A DNA stretch of 60,563 nt. Origin: a virus. Positions within the stretch are counted from its first letter, which is position 1. Every line of letters starts with the position of its first letter. The stretch lies in IMG/VR virus record IMGVR_UViG_3300036828_000612, positions 1 through 60,563 of that record, one strand, 5' to 3'. The translations under genes and the position numbers were made by a program. This document shows positions 7,308 to 14,049 of this stretch, one piece after another. The notes below the pieces were generated by a model that did not search any database, was not told where the DNA came from, and saw only the letters and a list, made by a program, of their open reading frames with translations.

Positions 7308-8051
7308 TCACGCCACCTGCGAACACCGCGATCTAGTGCCAAATACCCGATGGATTGGGCAAAATGGACCGTCTGGCACCGCTGCTGCGCTACAGCAGAT
7401 CCAGGCGCCGCGCTCGCCATCGGTCCACAGGCATGAGCGATACGATGTCGGCTGGATCGTTGCCGACGATGGGGCCGCCAGCCCGGCAAATCCGCCGGCA
7501 CCATCGGTTCGCAGTGACATTGGTTCCGGTTCCGGTTCCGGCTCGAGAAAGCTCCAATTGCGTTCGGTCTCACCACGTGCCGCAATCTCGCTCGACAACG
7601 GCGGTAACTTCGGCCGCGGCTTGGCGCGGTGCAGCCGCTTGAGGCTCACCGGCGGCAACCATACGCCGTTCCGCTTCATGGCGAGCTGTCGCTGCCGGCC
7701 GGCTGAGACTTCCGCAGCGTGCTGCGCGTTTATCGTGCGCTCGGTGTCATCCTCGACGTGGCGGCCGTGCCGTCTCAGAATGCCGGCAACAGTCCCGTCT
7801 GTCAGACGCAGTTCGCGGGCGATCGCCAGTCCGGAAAGCCCCTGGTCACGCAGCGTATTGACACGCTCGATAAGGACAGGATCCACTTTCGGCACACGCC
7901 CGTGTAGGCCAAGGCTTTTGCGTTTGGAAATGATCTGAGCCAACGGGCGGGAAAGCGCCCCGGCCATGCCATCCAATGGCACGTAGTCAGCGTCCATCTG
8001 ACGCAGCTTTGCTACGTCGTCCGGAGACCATCTCGGATACGTATAACCCAC
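7308..8051 (-). CDS. GcrA-like cell-cycle regulator homologue
   Basis: This is a 247-residue protein. Residues 6-50 resemble the GcrA N-terminal helix-turn-helix (RWSPDDVAKLRQM, then ISKRKSLGL). Residues 57-95 are a second helix-turn-helix (QGLSGLAIARELRLTDGTV). Residues 205-240 carry the GcrA-like cysteine/tryptophan tail (CLWTDGE, CC, FCPIH). GcrA works with sigma-70 at methylated promoters in alphaproteobacteria, so the phage copy may redirect host transcription. The start is a GTG. It heads the early operon, just downstream of the terminator at 8115-8154. Confidence 0.72.
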   Translation of the reverse strand: MGYTYPRWSPDDVAKLRQMDADYVPLDGMAGALSRPLAQIISKRKSLGLHGRVPKVDPVLIERVNTLRDQGLSGLAIARELRLTDGTVAGILRRHGRHVEDDTERTINAQHAAEVSAGRQRQLAMKRNGVWLPPVSLKRLHRAKPRPKLPPLSSEIAARGETERNWSFLEPEPEPEPMSLRTDGAGGFAGLAAPSSATIQPTSYRSCLWTDGERGAWICCSAAAVPDGPFCPIHRVFGTRSRCSQVA

Positions 8052-8114
8052 AACGACGCACCCCCGTTTTACCAGGTGAAATCGGTTGATCGGAATCTGA
8101 TGCCGGTTTCCTCC

Positions 8115-8154
8115 AAAAAGCGCCGGGCAGCAGCCAAGGGGAGCGCTGCCCGGC
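8115..8154 (-). terminator. Intrinsic terminator downstream of the repressor operon
   Basis: Read leftward, GCCGGGCAGC pairs perfectly with GCTGCCCGGC (10 bp, 13-base loop) and is followed by GCTTTTT. This has the form of a rho-independent terminator. It separates the repressor and small membrane gene (ending at 8223) from the GcrA-led operon, implying that the latter has its own promoter in 8052-8114. The 8052-8222 stretch has no convincing gene. Confidence 0.75.
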
Positions 8155-8222
8155 CAGTCTTGGGGAGGAATCAGCCGGCCGTCGTCCCGCGCCGGCCGCG
8201 GGTGGATGGGCGCTCAGAAACG

Positions 8223-8333
8223 TCAGCGAGCGCGCTTGAGGTCCCGATGCGCCATGACAGACAGCGCGATAGCCCAAGCCGCAGTGGCTACCCACAAACC
8301 GATCATGCCGCCAAACAGCCAATACGTAATCAT
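8223..8333 (-). CDS. Small membrane protein
   Basis: This is a 36-residue protein with one hydrophobic helix (FGGMIGLWVATAAWAIALSV) and a basic end (HRDLKRAR). It is coupled to the repressor-like gene by an ATGA overlap, with AGGA just ahead of the ATG. A tiny inner-membrane protein co-expressed with a repressor might act in superinfection exclusion, but that is speculation. Confidence 0.55.
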   Translation of the reverse strand: MITYWLFGGMIGLWVATAAWAIALSVMAHRDLKRAR

Positions 8334-8881
8334 TTCCTGGCCTTTGTCATGGTCTCGATCGCAAGGCGCGCTGCGGTGCGCCCAAGGCCGGCGGCCAGCA
8401 TTCTCTGGTAATAACGCTTGTGCTCTGGGGGTGGTTTCCATGCGTGCTTTGCCGCTGAAATCTGCGCCCGAACGCTCGGCGTCTGCATGGCTCGCGAGAT
8501 CCCAGCGGCCATTTTGCGGGCCCGCGCCGGATCGGCCCATGCAGCCTTTCGGATGGCGGACATTTTCGCCCGGGTCGCCGAAGTGTGGGGCGGCTGTTGT
8601 TGCTCCCCGTTGGCCAGGAACTCGACTGGCTGGCGCCTGTCCGTGATCGGCCGGGTGGTTCGCAGGGTCGCCAGCGTCACGCCCTTGATCCCCAGGCGAT
8701 CGGCCGCTTCGGTAAGCGCTTGCCAGTGCTTGTACGGGACTCCCTGTGCCCGCCAGTTGTAGATCGCCACCCGCGATGAGCGCGTGATGTCCATTAGGGC
8801 GTCGCGCCCGCCGAATAAGGCAAAGAGGTCATCAACTGTCATGCCAACAGGGCTAGCAGCCTTCCGGAAAATATGCAACAT
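8330..8881 (-). CDS. HTH repressor-like protein with NUMOD3-like repeats
   Basis: This is a 183-residue protein. Residues 14-60 form a Cro/CI-type helix-turn-helix (DDLFALFGGRDALM, SRVAIYNWRAQGVP), similar to YdaS-like regulators. Residues 100-150 are basic and resemble NUMOD3-type DNA-binding repeats (RAKMSAIRKAAWADP). It is divergent from the rightward operon at 8992, the usual place for a switch repressor. Starts at 8881 or 8842 are possible; neither has a strong ribosome site. No integrase is present, so any lysogeny would be extrachromosomal or rely on the host. Confidence 0.65.
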   Translation of the reverse strand: MLHIFRKAASPVGMTVDDLFALFGGRDALMDITRSSRVAIYNWRAQGVPYKHWQALTEAADRLGIKGVTLATLRTTRPITDRRQPVEFLANGEQQQPPHTSATRAKMSAIRKAAWADPARARKMAAGISRAMQTPSVRAQISAAKHAWKPPPEHKRYYQRMLAAGLGRTAARLAIETMTKARK

Positions 8882-8991
8882 TAAATTTTCGGGCGGCGCA
8901 CTTTTCCTATGGACATGAAAGAAAAACTTACATAAGGTCTTTCCCAACGAAAAGCCGGAGAACCGGCCCCAGCGGGAAAGGAAGCACACAA
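8882..8991. promoter_or_regulatory. Divergent promoter/operator region (switch region)
   Basis: This is the AT-richest stretch of the left arm, lying between the leftward repressor-like gene and the rightward operon. It must hold both promoters. I see GAAA/TTTC blocks flanking about 8926-8944 that could form an operator half-site pair, and a weak inverted repeat around 8953-8968. No promoter hexamers can be named with confidence. Confidence 0.4.
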
Positions 8992-9213
8992 ATGGCATGG
9001 ACGCTGTATATGGAGGCAGCAATGAACACTACGCTTGCTCTGCAAGACGTTGTCCGTGAAAGAAGACTCAAGAAATACGCGTCTTCCGCAAGATACCTCA
9101 AGATTGCAGGGGACAATCTGAGGAAGGCTGCTGAGTTGGCTGGACCGGATGACAACCCTTCATTGGAGGAATTGAAGCGCGCTGTTGCCAGGGCTGTTGC
9201 CACGTTTAGCTAG
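8992..9213 (+). CDS. Small hypothetical protein, first of rightward operon
   Basis: This is a 73-residue protein, helical and basic in the middle (RERRLKKYASSARYLK), then Leu-rich. The ATG at 8992 follows AAAGGAAGCACA, the same ribosome-site sequence used by the next gene. A second ATG at 9022 follows GGAGG and is also possible. The function is unknown. It is probably the first gene transcribed from the switch region. Confidence 0.6.
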   Translation: MAWTLYMEAAMNTTLALQDVVRERRLKKYASSARYLKIAGDNLRKAAELAGPDDNPSLEELKRAVARAVATFS

Positions 9214-9225
9214 AAAGGAAGCACA

Positions 9226-9435
9226 ATGTCAGTTCCGATCAGCATGACCGAGATCCTAGAGCGCCAGGCTTGGCGCGACCGATCAGCCGCCATGGCCGAT
9301 TTCTGGCATGCCGGCTCGACCAAGGAGCGGCGCATTGCCCTGATTTGGCTGCGCGCATGTGACCGCACATGGAAATTCTACGAAACAGGGGTGCAGGAAC
9401 AGTTCAGGGCCATGATACGGGGGGCGTACAAATGA
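9226..9435 (+). CDS. Small hypothetical protein
   Basis: This is a 69-residue protein rich in Trp and Arg (ILERQAWRDRSAAMADFW). No domain is recognised. The ribosome site AAAGGAAGCACA precedes it and is nearly identical to that of the upstream gene, suggesting local duplication of the initiation region. Its stop overlaps the next ATG as ATGA. Confidence 0.6.
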   Translation: MSVPISMTEILERQAWRDRSAAMADFWHAGSTKERRIALIWLRACDRTWKFYETGVQEQFRAMIRGAYK

Positions 9436-9725
9436 CCAACATCACCATGACCGCCACACCACGCGAAGATGATGACCTAAAGGACCTGCTGCTTAAAAGC
9501 ATCATCGCAGCACTGGAAACGGATCTGGCAGCAGCGGCCGGCGCGGTGGATTACCTGTCGCGCTTCACCGAGCGGCAGCTGCGGTGCCTGAAAGCCGCCG
9601 CGAACATCGTTGACGCCATGCGCGAATTGTTCGTGCATCTGCCCACCACCCAGGCCGCGGTCGTTCGTGACCTGATTAGCGTCTACGACGCCACACGCCT
9701 GGCGGACACGGATCAGCAACAATGA
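9432..9725 (+). CDS. Small helical protein
   Basis: This is a 97-residue protein, acidic N-terminus (TPREDDDLKDLLLKS) then long amphipathic helices. The C-terminus contains VYDATRLADTD, which echoes the DAT motif of the repeat family. The start is fixed by the ATGA overlap. The longer frame from 9369 is a read-through of the previous gene region. Confidence 0.6.
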   Translation: MTNITMTATPREDDDLKDLLLKSIIAALETDLAAAAGAVDYLSRFTERQLRCLKAAANIVDAMRELFVHLPTTQAAVVRDLISVYDATRLADTDQQQ

Positions 9726-9784
9726 CATCCAATATCTTCTTTGCCACGCTCGACGCCACCCGCACCGCCACCGAGAAGGACTGA
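9722..9784 (+). CDS. 20-residue DAT-repeat mini-ORF
   Basis: The ATG overlaps the preceding stop as ATGA and the ORF ends after 20 residues, four bases before the next gene. The peptide contains FFATLDATRTAT, i.e. three Ala-Thr tetrapeptide units like those of the long repeat proteins at 11855-12654. It is either a minimal family member, a remnant of a deleted repeat gene, or a coupling linker between its neighbours. Confidence 0.4.
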   Translation: MTSNIFFATLDATRTATEKD

Positions 9785-9788
9785 CAAA

Positions 9789-10064
9789 ATGGACCCCGAA
9801 ACCCTGGCGGCACGCGCCGCCACAATGATCGAACGGTTGACCGTGGAGCTCACCGATCTCGACCGAAGCATCGAGATGCTGGAAGCCCGCCGCAGCTTCT
9901 TGCTCGAAATGCTGGAAATGCTGAATCCGACCTTCCAGGACGTGCGCCCACGTCAGCGCCGCCGGCGGGCGGCGGCTGAAGTCCCCGCGCCGGAAGTGGA
10001 AAAACCGCTGTCTCCGCAGCTACGCACTGCTAGTATTAACTGGGCCAATGGAGAACAGCAATGA
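9789..10064 (+). CDS. Coiled-coil protein
   Basis: This is a 91-residue protein. Residues 8-50 are a strong coiled coil (MIERLTVELTDLDRSIEMLE), followed by an Arg-rich stretch (RPRQRRRRAA) and an acidic tail. It may bridge DNA and protein. The ATG at 9789 lies a few bases after the mini-ORF stop. Its stop overlaps the next ATG. Confidence 0.6.
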   Translation: MDPETLAARAATMIERLTVELTDLDRSIEMLEARRSFLLEMLEMLNPTFQDVRPRQRRRRAAAEVPAPEVEKPLSPQLRTASINWANGEQQ

Positions 10065-10243
10065 ACAGGCCAGCGATCGAACATCTGTCTATGGCCATCG
10101 CCAAGCTTGGCCATACTATGAGCCTGCTTGAGCTAGCACTAGATGAAGAGTCACGTGTTGGAACCACTAGCAGCATAAGCGAAGACAAACGCAATGAGGT
10201 CTGTCATGAACAAGCCGCAGCCGATCGACAAAAACGTCAATGA
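10061..10243 (+). CDS. Small hypothetical protein
   Basis: This is a 60-residue protein with a helical N-terminal half (MAIAKLGHTMSLLELALDEE) and a polar C-terminus. The start is coupled by ATGA. Its last 38 bases overlap the next gene in another frame, so the C-terminal end may be dispensable. The function is unknown. Confidence 0.5.
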   Translation: MNRPAIEHLSMAIAKLGHTMSLLELALDEESRVGTTSSISEDKRNEVCHEQAAADRQKRQ

Positions 10244-10355
10244 GTTGCTTAAGGCGTTAGATAAGCTATTCCAGGAATTGGAGGATATCCAGGACACCAT
10301 AAACCTGCTGGATGCGCTGAAGAAGAAAACACAAGAGAATGAGGAGTCGTCATGA
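10206..10355 (+). CDS. Small coiled-coil protein
   Basis: This is a 49-residue, acidic, heptad-patterned protein (VNELLKALDKLFQELEDIQD). The ATG follows GAGG and the stop overlaps the next ATG as ATGA. It resembles the N-terminus of the previous small protein in size and starts similarly (MNKP versus MNRP), so the two may be related tandem copies. The function is unknown. Confidence 0.55.
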   Translation: MNKPQPIDKNVNELLKALDKLFQELEDIQDTINLLDALKKKTQENEESS

Positions 10356-10888
10356 GCAAATTTATGACCAAGCCACCCAGTTCCTTCGCTCTGGAAGCAG
10401 CGATGACCGCGCTGTTGCAGGCACGCGAACAGCTCATGACCATCTCGCCGAACATCGCCGAAGATGTGACCCTGTACCTCGACAGCCTCGAAGGACTCGC
10501 GGAAGGCGATCCGCTCGGTGTGATCGATCGCATTGTTGATCGCAAGCTTCATCTTGAAGACATGCGGCAGGTCGTGGGCGCCAGAAAAACCGATCTCGCC
10601 CAACGGGGCGCCAGACTAGAGCGCGAGGAAGAATACTGGGGCTACGTCCTTTGCCAATTTCTCGATGCGCTTCGCCAAAAATCCTTGGAGCGTCCGACTC
10701 ACACGCTGAGCATTCACGACGGTCTGCCAGAGTTGATCTTGGAAGAGGAAAAGCTGGCCGAGCGGTTTCTGCGGGTCTACAAGACCCCAAACAAGACCGA
10801 GATTCGTCAGGCGTTGAAAGCCGGAGAGCATGTCAATGGTGCAGAGCTCGGTGATAAAAAGCCAATTCTCACGATAAGGACAAAGTAA
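10352..10888 (+). CDS. Siphovirus Gp157-like protein
   Basis: This is a 178-residue protein. The architecture matches the Gp157 family: an N-terminal helical region, two long helices around residues 60-110 (ARKTDLAQRGARLEREEEYW), and a C-terminal LP-E-x-x-LE region. In other phages, Gp157 members lie beside single-strand annealing proteins and are thought to aid resistance or recombination. Here it directly precedes the RecT-like gene, which supports the call. Confidence 0.65.
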   Translation: MSKFMTKPPSSFALEAAMTALLQAREQLMTISPNIAEDVTLYLDSLEGLAEGDPLGVIDRIVDRKLHLEDMRQVVGARKTDLAQRGARLEREEEYWGYVLCQFLDALRQKSLERPTHTLSIHDGLPELILEEEKLAERFLRVYKTPNKTEIRQALKAGEHVNGAELGDKKPILTIRTK

Positions 10889-10889
10889 C

Positions 10890-11858
10890 ATGGCAGATTT
10901 GCCGGTTGCATCCTCCCATCACGCAGCCCCGATGCGCTATGACGACATAGAACGCTTGGCCGGCGCCATAGCTAAAAGCCGTCTGTTCGGTATCACGACT
11001 CAGGATCAGGCCATAGCCCTGATGATGATCGCCCATGCGGAAGGCCGTCATCCGGCCCTTGCCGCGAGGGATTATGATATCATTAGCGGGCGCCCCGCCA
11101 AGAAAGCGGAGTCCATGCTGCGAGACTTTCTCGATGCCGGCGGCAAGGTGGAGTGGCACGCTCTAAGCGACGAAATTGCTGATGCGACATTCTCGCACCC
11201 CGCTGGCGGCAAGGCGCGTATTTCCTGGGATATGGCCAGAGCTGAAAAGGCCGGATTGGCAGGAAAGGACATGTACAAGAAGTTTCCCCGCCAAATGCTC
11301 CGTAGCCGCACTGTATCAGAGGGCGTACGCACTATCTGGCCGACAGCAACAAGTGGGTTATATGTTCCTGAAGAGGCCCACGACATGGCCACAGACGACA
11401 CGAATAGCAACAAGACAACGTTGGATCATGTGCCGTCGCCAAAGATGCAACAGTCTCCCCGCCTGGAAGCTCCTGCCCCCGTCGCGTACGCTGTGCATAC
11501 TGTGTCCGCAGCGTCGGGACCGATCTCATTCAACAATTCCGCAGCGACACCGCCGCCGCCGAACCAGCAGAACGACCCGCCACCCCCGTCGTCGGACGAC
11601 AACGATGACACCGCTTTGTGGATAGCAAACCTGCGTGCCAAGCTAGCTGGCGCCGAGTACGGGACTGTCCTGAAGATTTCCAAGCTCAGGACCGTCACCG
11701 AGGCTCTGGCGCATGGACCGCCGGAAGTCCAGCGGATAGTGAACGAGCTGCTAGCTGATGCTTATGAAGCATGCGCGCAACGCGCAGACGAGCCGGTAAT
11801 CGAAAACGACCCACTGAGCGAAGTATTTCCGCCACAACTGCGGACACCGCTAGTATGA
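10890..11858 (+). CDS. RecT-like single-strand annealing protein
   Basis: This is a 322-residue protein. Residues 18-165 carry the pattern of this phage family: GITTQDQAIALMMIAHAEG, AARDYDIISGRPAKKAE, then KKFPRQMLRSRTVSEGVRT. The family is linked to RecT/Red-beta annealing proteins of phage recombination. The C-terminal part is a long Pro/Ser/Asp linker and an acidic helical tail. The gene sits after a Gp157-like gene and overlaps the first DAT-repeat gene by ATGA. Confidence 0.65.
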   Translation: MADLPVASSHHAAPMRYDDIERLAGAIAKSRLFGITTQDQAIALMMIAHAEGRHPALAARDYDIISGRPAKKAESMLRDFLDAGGKVEWHALSDEIADATFSHPAGGKARISWDMARAEKAGLAGKDMYKKFPRQMLRSRTVSEGVRTIWPTATSGLYVPEEAHDMATDDTNSNKTTLDHVPSPKMQQSPRLEAPAPVAYAVHTVSAASGPISFNNSAATPPPPNQQNDPPPPSSDDNDDTALWIANLRAKLAGAEYGTVLKISKLRTVTEALAHGPPEVQRIVNELLADAYEACAQRADEPVIENDPLSEVFPPQLRTPLV

Positions 11859-12394
11859 GCGCCACCTACGCCGCCACCCGCGCCACCGACGCCGCCACCC
11901 GCGCCGCTACGCTCGACGCCACCTGGGCCGCCACCCGCGTCGCCACCGCCGCCGCCACCATCGATGACACCTGGGCCGCCATTGCCGCCACCACCGACGC
12001 CGCCACCCGCCTCGCCACCGACCTCGCCACCTACGCCGCCACCGACCGCGCCACCTACGCCGCCACCCGCGACGCCACCCGCGACGCCACCCGCGACGCC
12101 ACCTGGGCCGCCACCTACGCCGCCACCCGCGACGCCACCCGCGACGCCACCCGCGACGCCACCTGGGCCGCCACCTACGCCGCCACCGACCGCGCCACCT
12201 ACGCCGCCACCCGCGACGCCACCCGCGACGCCACCTCCGCCGCCACCGACCGCGCCACCTGGGCCGCCACTCGCGACGCCACCCGCGCCACTCGCGACGC
12301 CGCCACTCGCGACGCCACTCGCGCCACTCGCGACGCCACCAGTGCCGCCACCGACGCCGCCACCCGAGCCGCGGCCTTGAAAGCTGCCCAATGA
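11855..12394 (+). CDS. DAT tetrapeptide-repeat protein, main copy
   Basis: This is a 179-residue protein made almost entirely of a four-residue repeat, Ala-Thr-x-(Asp/Ala), about 40 units. It runs MSATYAATRATDAATRAATL and onward, with x mostly Arg, Tyr, Trp or Ser. No signal peptide, cysteine or membrane segment is seen. The repeat is highly regular at the DNA level (12-base period, mostly GCCACC). The ATG at 11855 overlaps the upstream stop as ATGA, and the stop overlaps the next DAT gene as ATGA, so the frame is secure. The function and fold are unknown; a regular helix or solenoid is plausible. Confidence 0.7.
   Translation: MSATYAATRATDAATRAATLDATWAATRVATAAATIDDTWAAIAATTDAATRLATDLATYAATDRATYAATRDATRDATRDATWAATYAATRDATRDATRDATWAATYAATDRATYAATRDATRDATSAATDRATWAATRDATRATRDAATRDATRATRDATSAATDAATRAAALKAAQ
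12061..12180 (+). repeat. Two perfect 60-bp tandem copies in the DAT gene
   Basis: Bases 12061-12120 and 12121-12180 are identical. Each encodes five tetrapeptide units. The surrounding 11855-12394 is a looser 12-base repeat. Perfect identity suggests recent expansion by slippage or unequal recombination. Confidence 0.9.
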
Positions 12395-12654
12395 TGAACA
12401 CCAGTGTCCGCGATGCCATCTGGGCCGCCACCCTCTACGCCACCCGAATTGCCACCTCCGATGCTACCTATTGGGCCACTTACACTGCCACCTATGCCGC
12501 CACGCTCGACGCCACCAGTGAAGCCACCGGCGACGCCACCATCGATGCCACCGATGCCGGCACCCTCGCCGCCACCATCGATGCCACCGACGCCGCCACC
12601 CGCGCCGCCACCGACGCCGCCATTCTTGACACAACAAGCGCAAAAGGAGACTGA
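12391..12654 (+). CDS. DAT tetrapeptide-repeat protein, second copy
   Basis: This is an 87-residue protein of the same Ala-Thr-x-(Asp/Ala) repeat, with a more varied third residue (WAATLYATRIATSDATYWAT). It is ATGA-coupled to the main copy and two bases from the DUF6745-like gene. Its codons are less uniform than those of the main copy, so it is probably an older copy and not a fresh duplication. Confidence 0.65.
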   Translation: MMNTSVRDAIWAATLYATRIATSDATYWATYTATYAATLDATSEATGDATIDATDAGTLAATIDATDAATRAATDAAILDTTSAKGD

Positions 12655-12655
12655 A

Positions 12656-13702
12656 ATGGCAAAAACCAAAATCAAGGCGACAAAATATAGCCTGACACCA
12701 GAACACCGGGCGCAATTCGAGCCATGGCGGGACAAATGGATTAGCAACGCTATGTCCACCGCGGCCATGACGAACGAAGATCAAGAAATCTGTCGAGATG
12801 CCGTCGTTCGGCTCTATCGAGCCGCGAATCTACCGCCGCCGCAAAACATTGTCTTTACGACATCGCCCTTTGCTGCGCGTTTTGCGGCGGGCTTCGCCGC
12901 ATGGATTTGGCATCTGCGCGCCACAAATTTGCCTGTTCCCACCCCCAGGGAACCCATCTTTACCGCATCAGAACCCAACCTGGACAACTGGTATGTCTGT
13001 TCATCGGGGATGGTCGAGCTCGCAGATGCCCTAGGCGTTGGGAAAGCCGGACTGGATTGCGCCGTGATGGCTGGCGATCGCCTCCACCAAGGTGGCAACC
13101 AATGGCCGTCCTACGATTCCTTCCTGTCCTTCTTTCGTCACATCGCCAAGCTGCCATTGGACTACTCCAAATGGGATGCATGGGAGACGCTCGCGCTGCA
13201 TTCGGGCCCTCGGTACGTGCACGCTAATTTCTGCATCATATCCGACCGGCCGGAACTCTTGGTGGTCGACGACGCCAGGCGCCCACACAGCTTGACGGGG
13301 CCGTTCTGCCGCTGGCGGGATGGCTCGGCGCTCTATGCGGTGCACGGGACGCGAATACCGGCAAAGTGGATCGAAGACAAAGACTTCCTAACCCCGTCAA
13401 TGGCTCTTAAATGGGGAAATATCGAGGAACGCCGCGCGGCATGCGAGATTCTGGGATGGAACAACATCCTAGACGAATTGCGTGCAAAAGTGATAGACAC
13501 GGACTACGACCCTGAAATTGGTCAACTCGTTGAGGTAACGATGCCAAATGTTGGCCGACAGAGGTTTCTGCGCGTTCGATGCGGAACCGGCCGTGACTTC
13601 GCCATTCCGGTGGCACTATCGGAGACGACCGCGTTAGAAGCAAATGCCAGAAGCTATGGAATATCGCCTGACTTTCTACGAAAAAAGGAGCATCGCACAT
13701 GA
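12656..13702 (+). CDS. DUF6745-like protein
   Basis: This is a 348-residue protein. The ATG at 12656 follows AAAGGAGA; the longer frame starting at 12404 is an artefact of the repeat. Residues 140-345 carry features I associate with DUF6745: GGNQWPSYDSFLSFFRHIA, HSGPRYVHANFCIISDRPE, GPFCRWRDGSALYAVHGTRI, then NIEERRAACEILGWNN and FLRVRCGTGRDFAIPV near the end. The biochemical role is unknown. In other phages I recall the DAT repeat fused to this domain, so the split arrangement here suggests one functional unit. Confidence 0.65.
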   Translation: MAKTKIKATKYSLTPEHRAQFEPWRDKWISNAMSTAAMTNEDQEICRDAVVRLYRAANLPPPQNIVFTTSPFAARFAAGFAAWIWHLRATNLPVPTPREPIFTASEPNLDNWYVCSSGMVELADALGVGKAGLDCAVMAGDRLHQGGNQWPSYDSFLSFFRHIAKLPLDYSKWDAWETLALHSGPRYVHANFCIISDRPELLVVDDARRPHSLTGPFCRWRDGSALYAVHGTRIPAKWIEDKDFLTPSMALKWGNIEERRAACEILGWNNILDELRAKVIDTDYDPEIGQLVEVTMPNVGRQRFLRVRCGTGRDFAIPVALSETTALEANARSYGISPDFLRKKEHRT

Positions 13703-14043
13703 CCAAACCAGTCACTAAATCTCCCAGCTTTCAGGGAGACATTGCTGTCTTTCGAATCCAAAGCATCCCAAAGGACGCCGTCCGGATGGACACTGCCGGC
13801 CAGCATCATGTTTTGGCGCACAGCGAAACCGGGCATCATCATGTTATCGGCACGAAGTCGGCGACATTGTTCATCGACAAAATGAACGCATTCATCATGT
13901 ATTTGGATGTCGCGGAATCCTCTGCGATTGAGCACCTGAAGGACTTTGACCAGCACGAGCCGCTGGGCCTCACTCCCGGAAAGTACGAGCTCCATCGGCA
14001 ACAGGAATACATCGCTGACGCATGGCGTCCCGTGACGGACTGA
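13699..14043 (+). CDS. Small companion of DUF6745 protein
   Basis: This is a 114-residue, His-rich protein (QHHVLAHSETGHHHVIG) with a beta-rich core and the C-terminal motif LHRQQEYIADAWRPVTD. Proteins of this FQGDIAVFRI...GHHHV type are often found just downstream of DUF6745 genes. The clustered histidines could bind a metal. It overlaps the DUF6745 stop as ATGA and ends the rightward operon, seven bases from the convergent structural operon. Confidence 0.6.
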   Translation: MTKPVTKSPSFQGDIAVFRIQSIPKDAVRMDTAGQHHVLAHSETGHHHVIGTKSATLFIDKMNAFIMYLDVAESSAIEHLKDFDQHEPLGLTPGKYELHRQQEYIADAWRPVTD

Positions 14044-14049
14044 GCTTCT

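Noticed and set aside
11762-12391. Long Gly-rich ORF on the minus strand and a Pro-rich ORF in another frame over the DAT repeats
   Set aside because: The 12-base repeat leaves several frames open. Only the plus frame with ATGA couplings on both sides and the matching DAT family elsewhere is supported.
12404-12655. N-terminal extension of the DUF6745-like gene
   Set aside because: The 84 extra residues are a Pro-rich shadow of the second DAT gene; ATG at 12656 has AAAGGAGA upstream.
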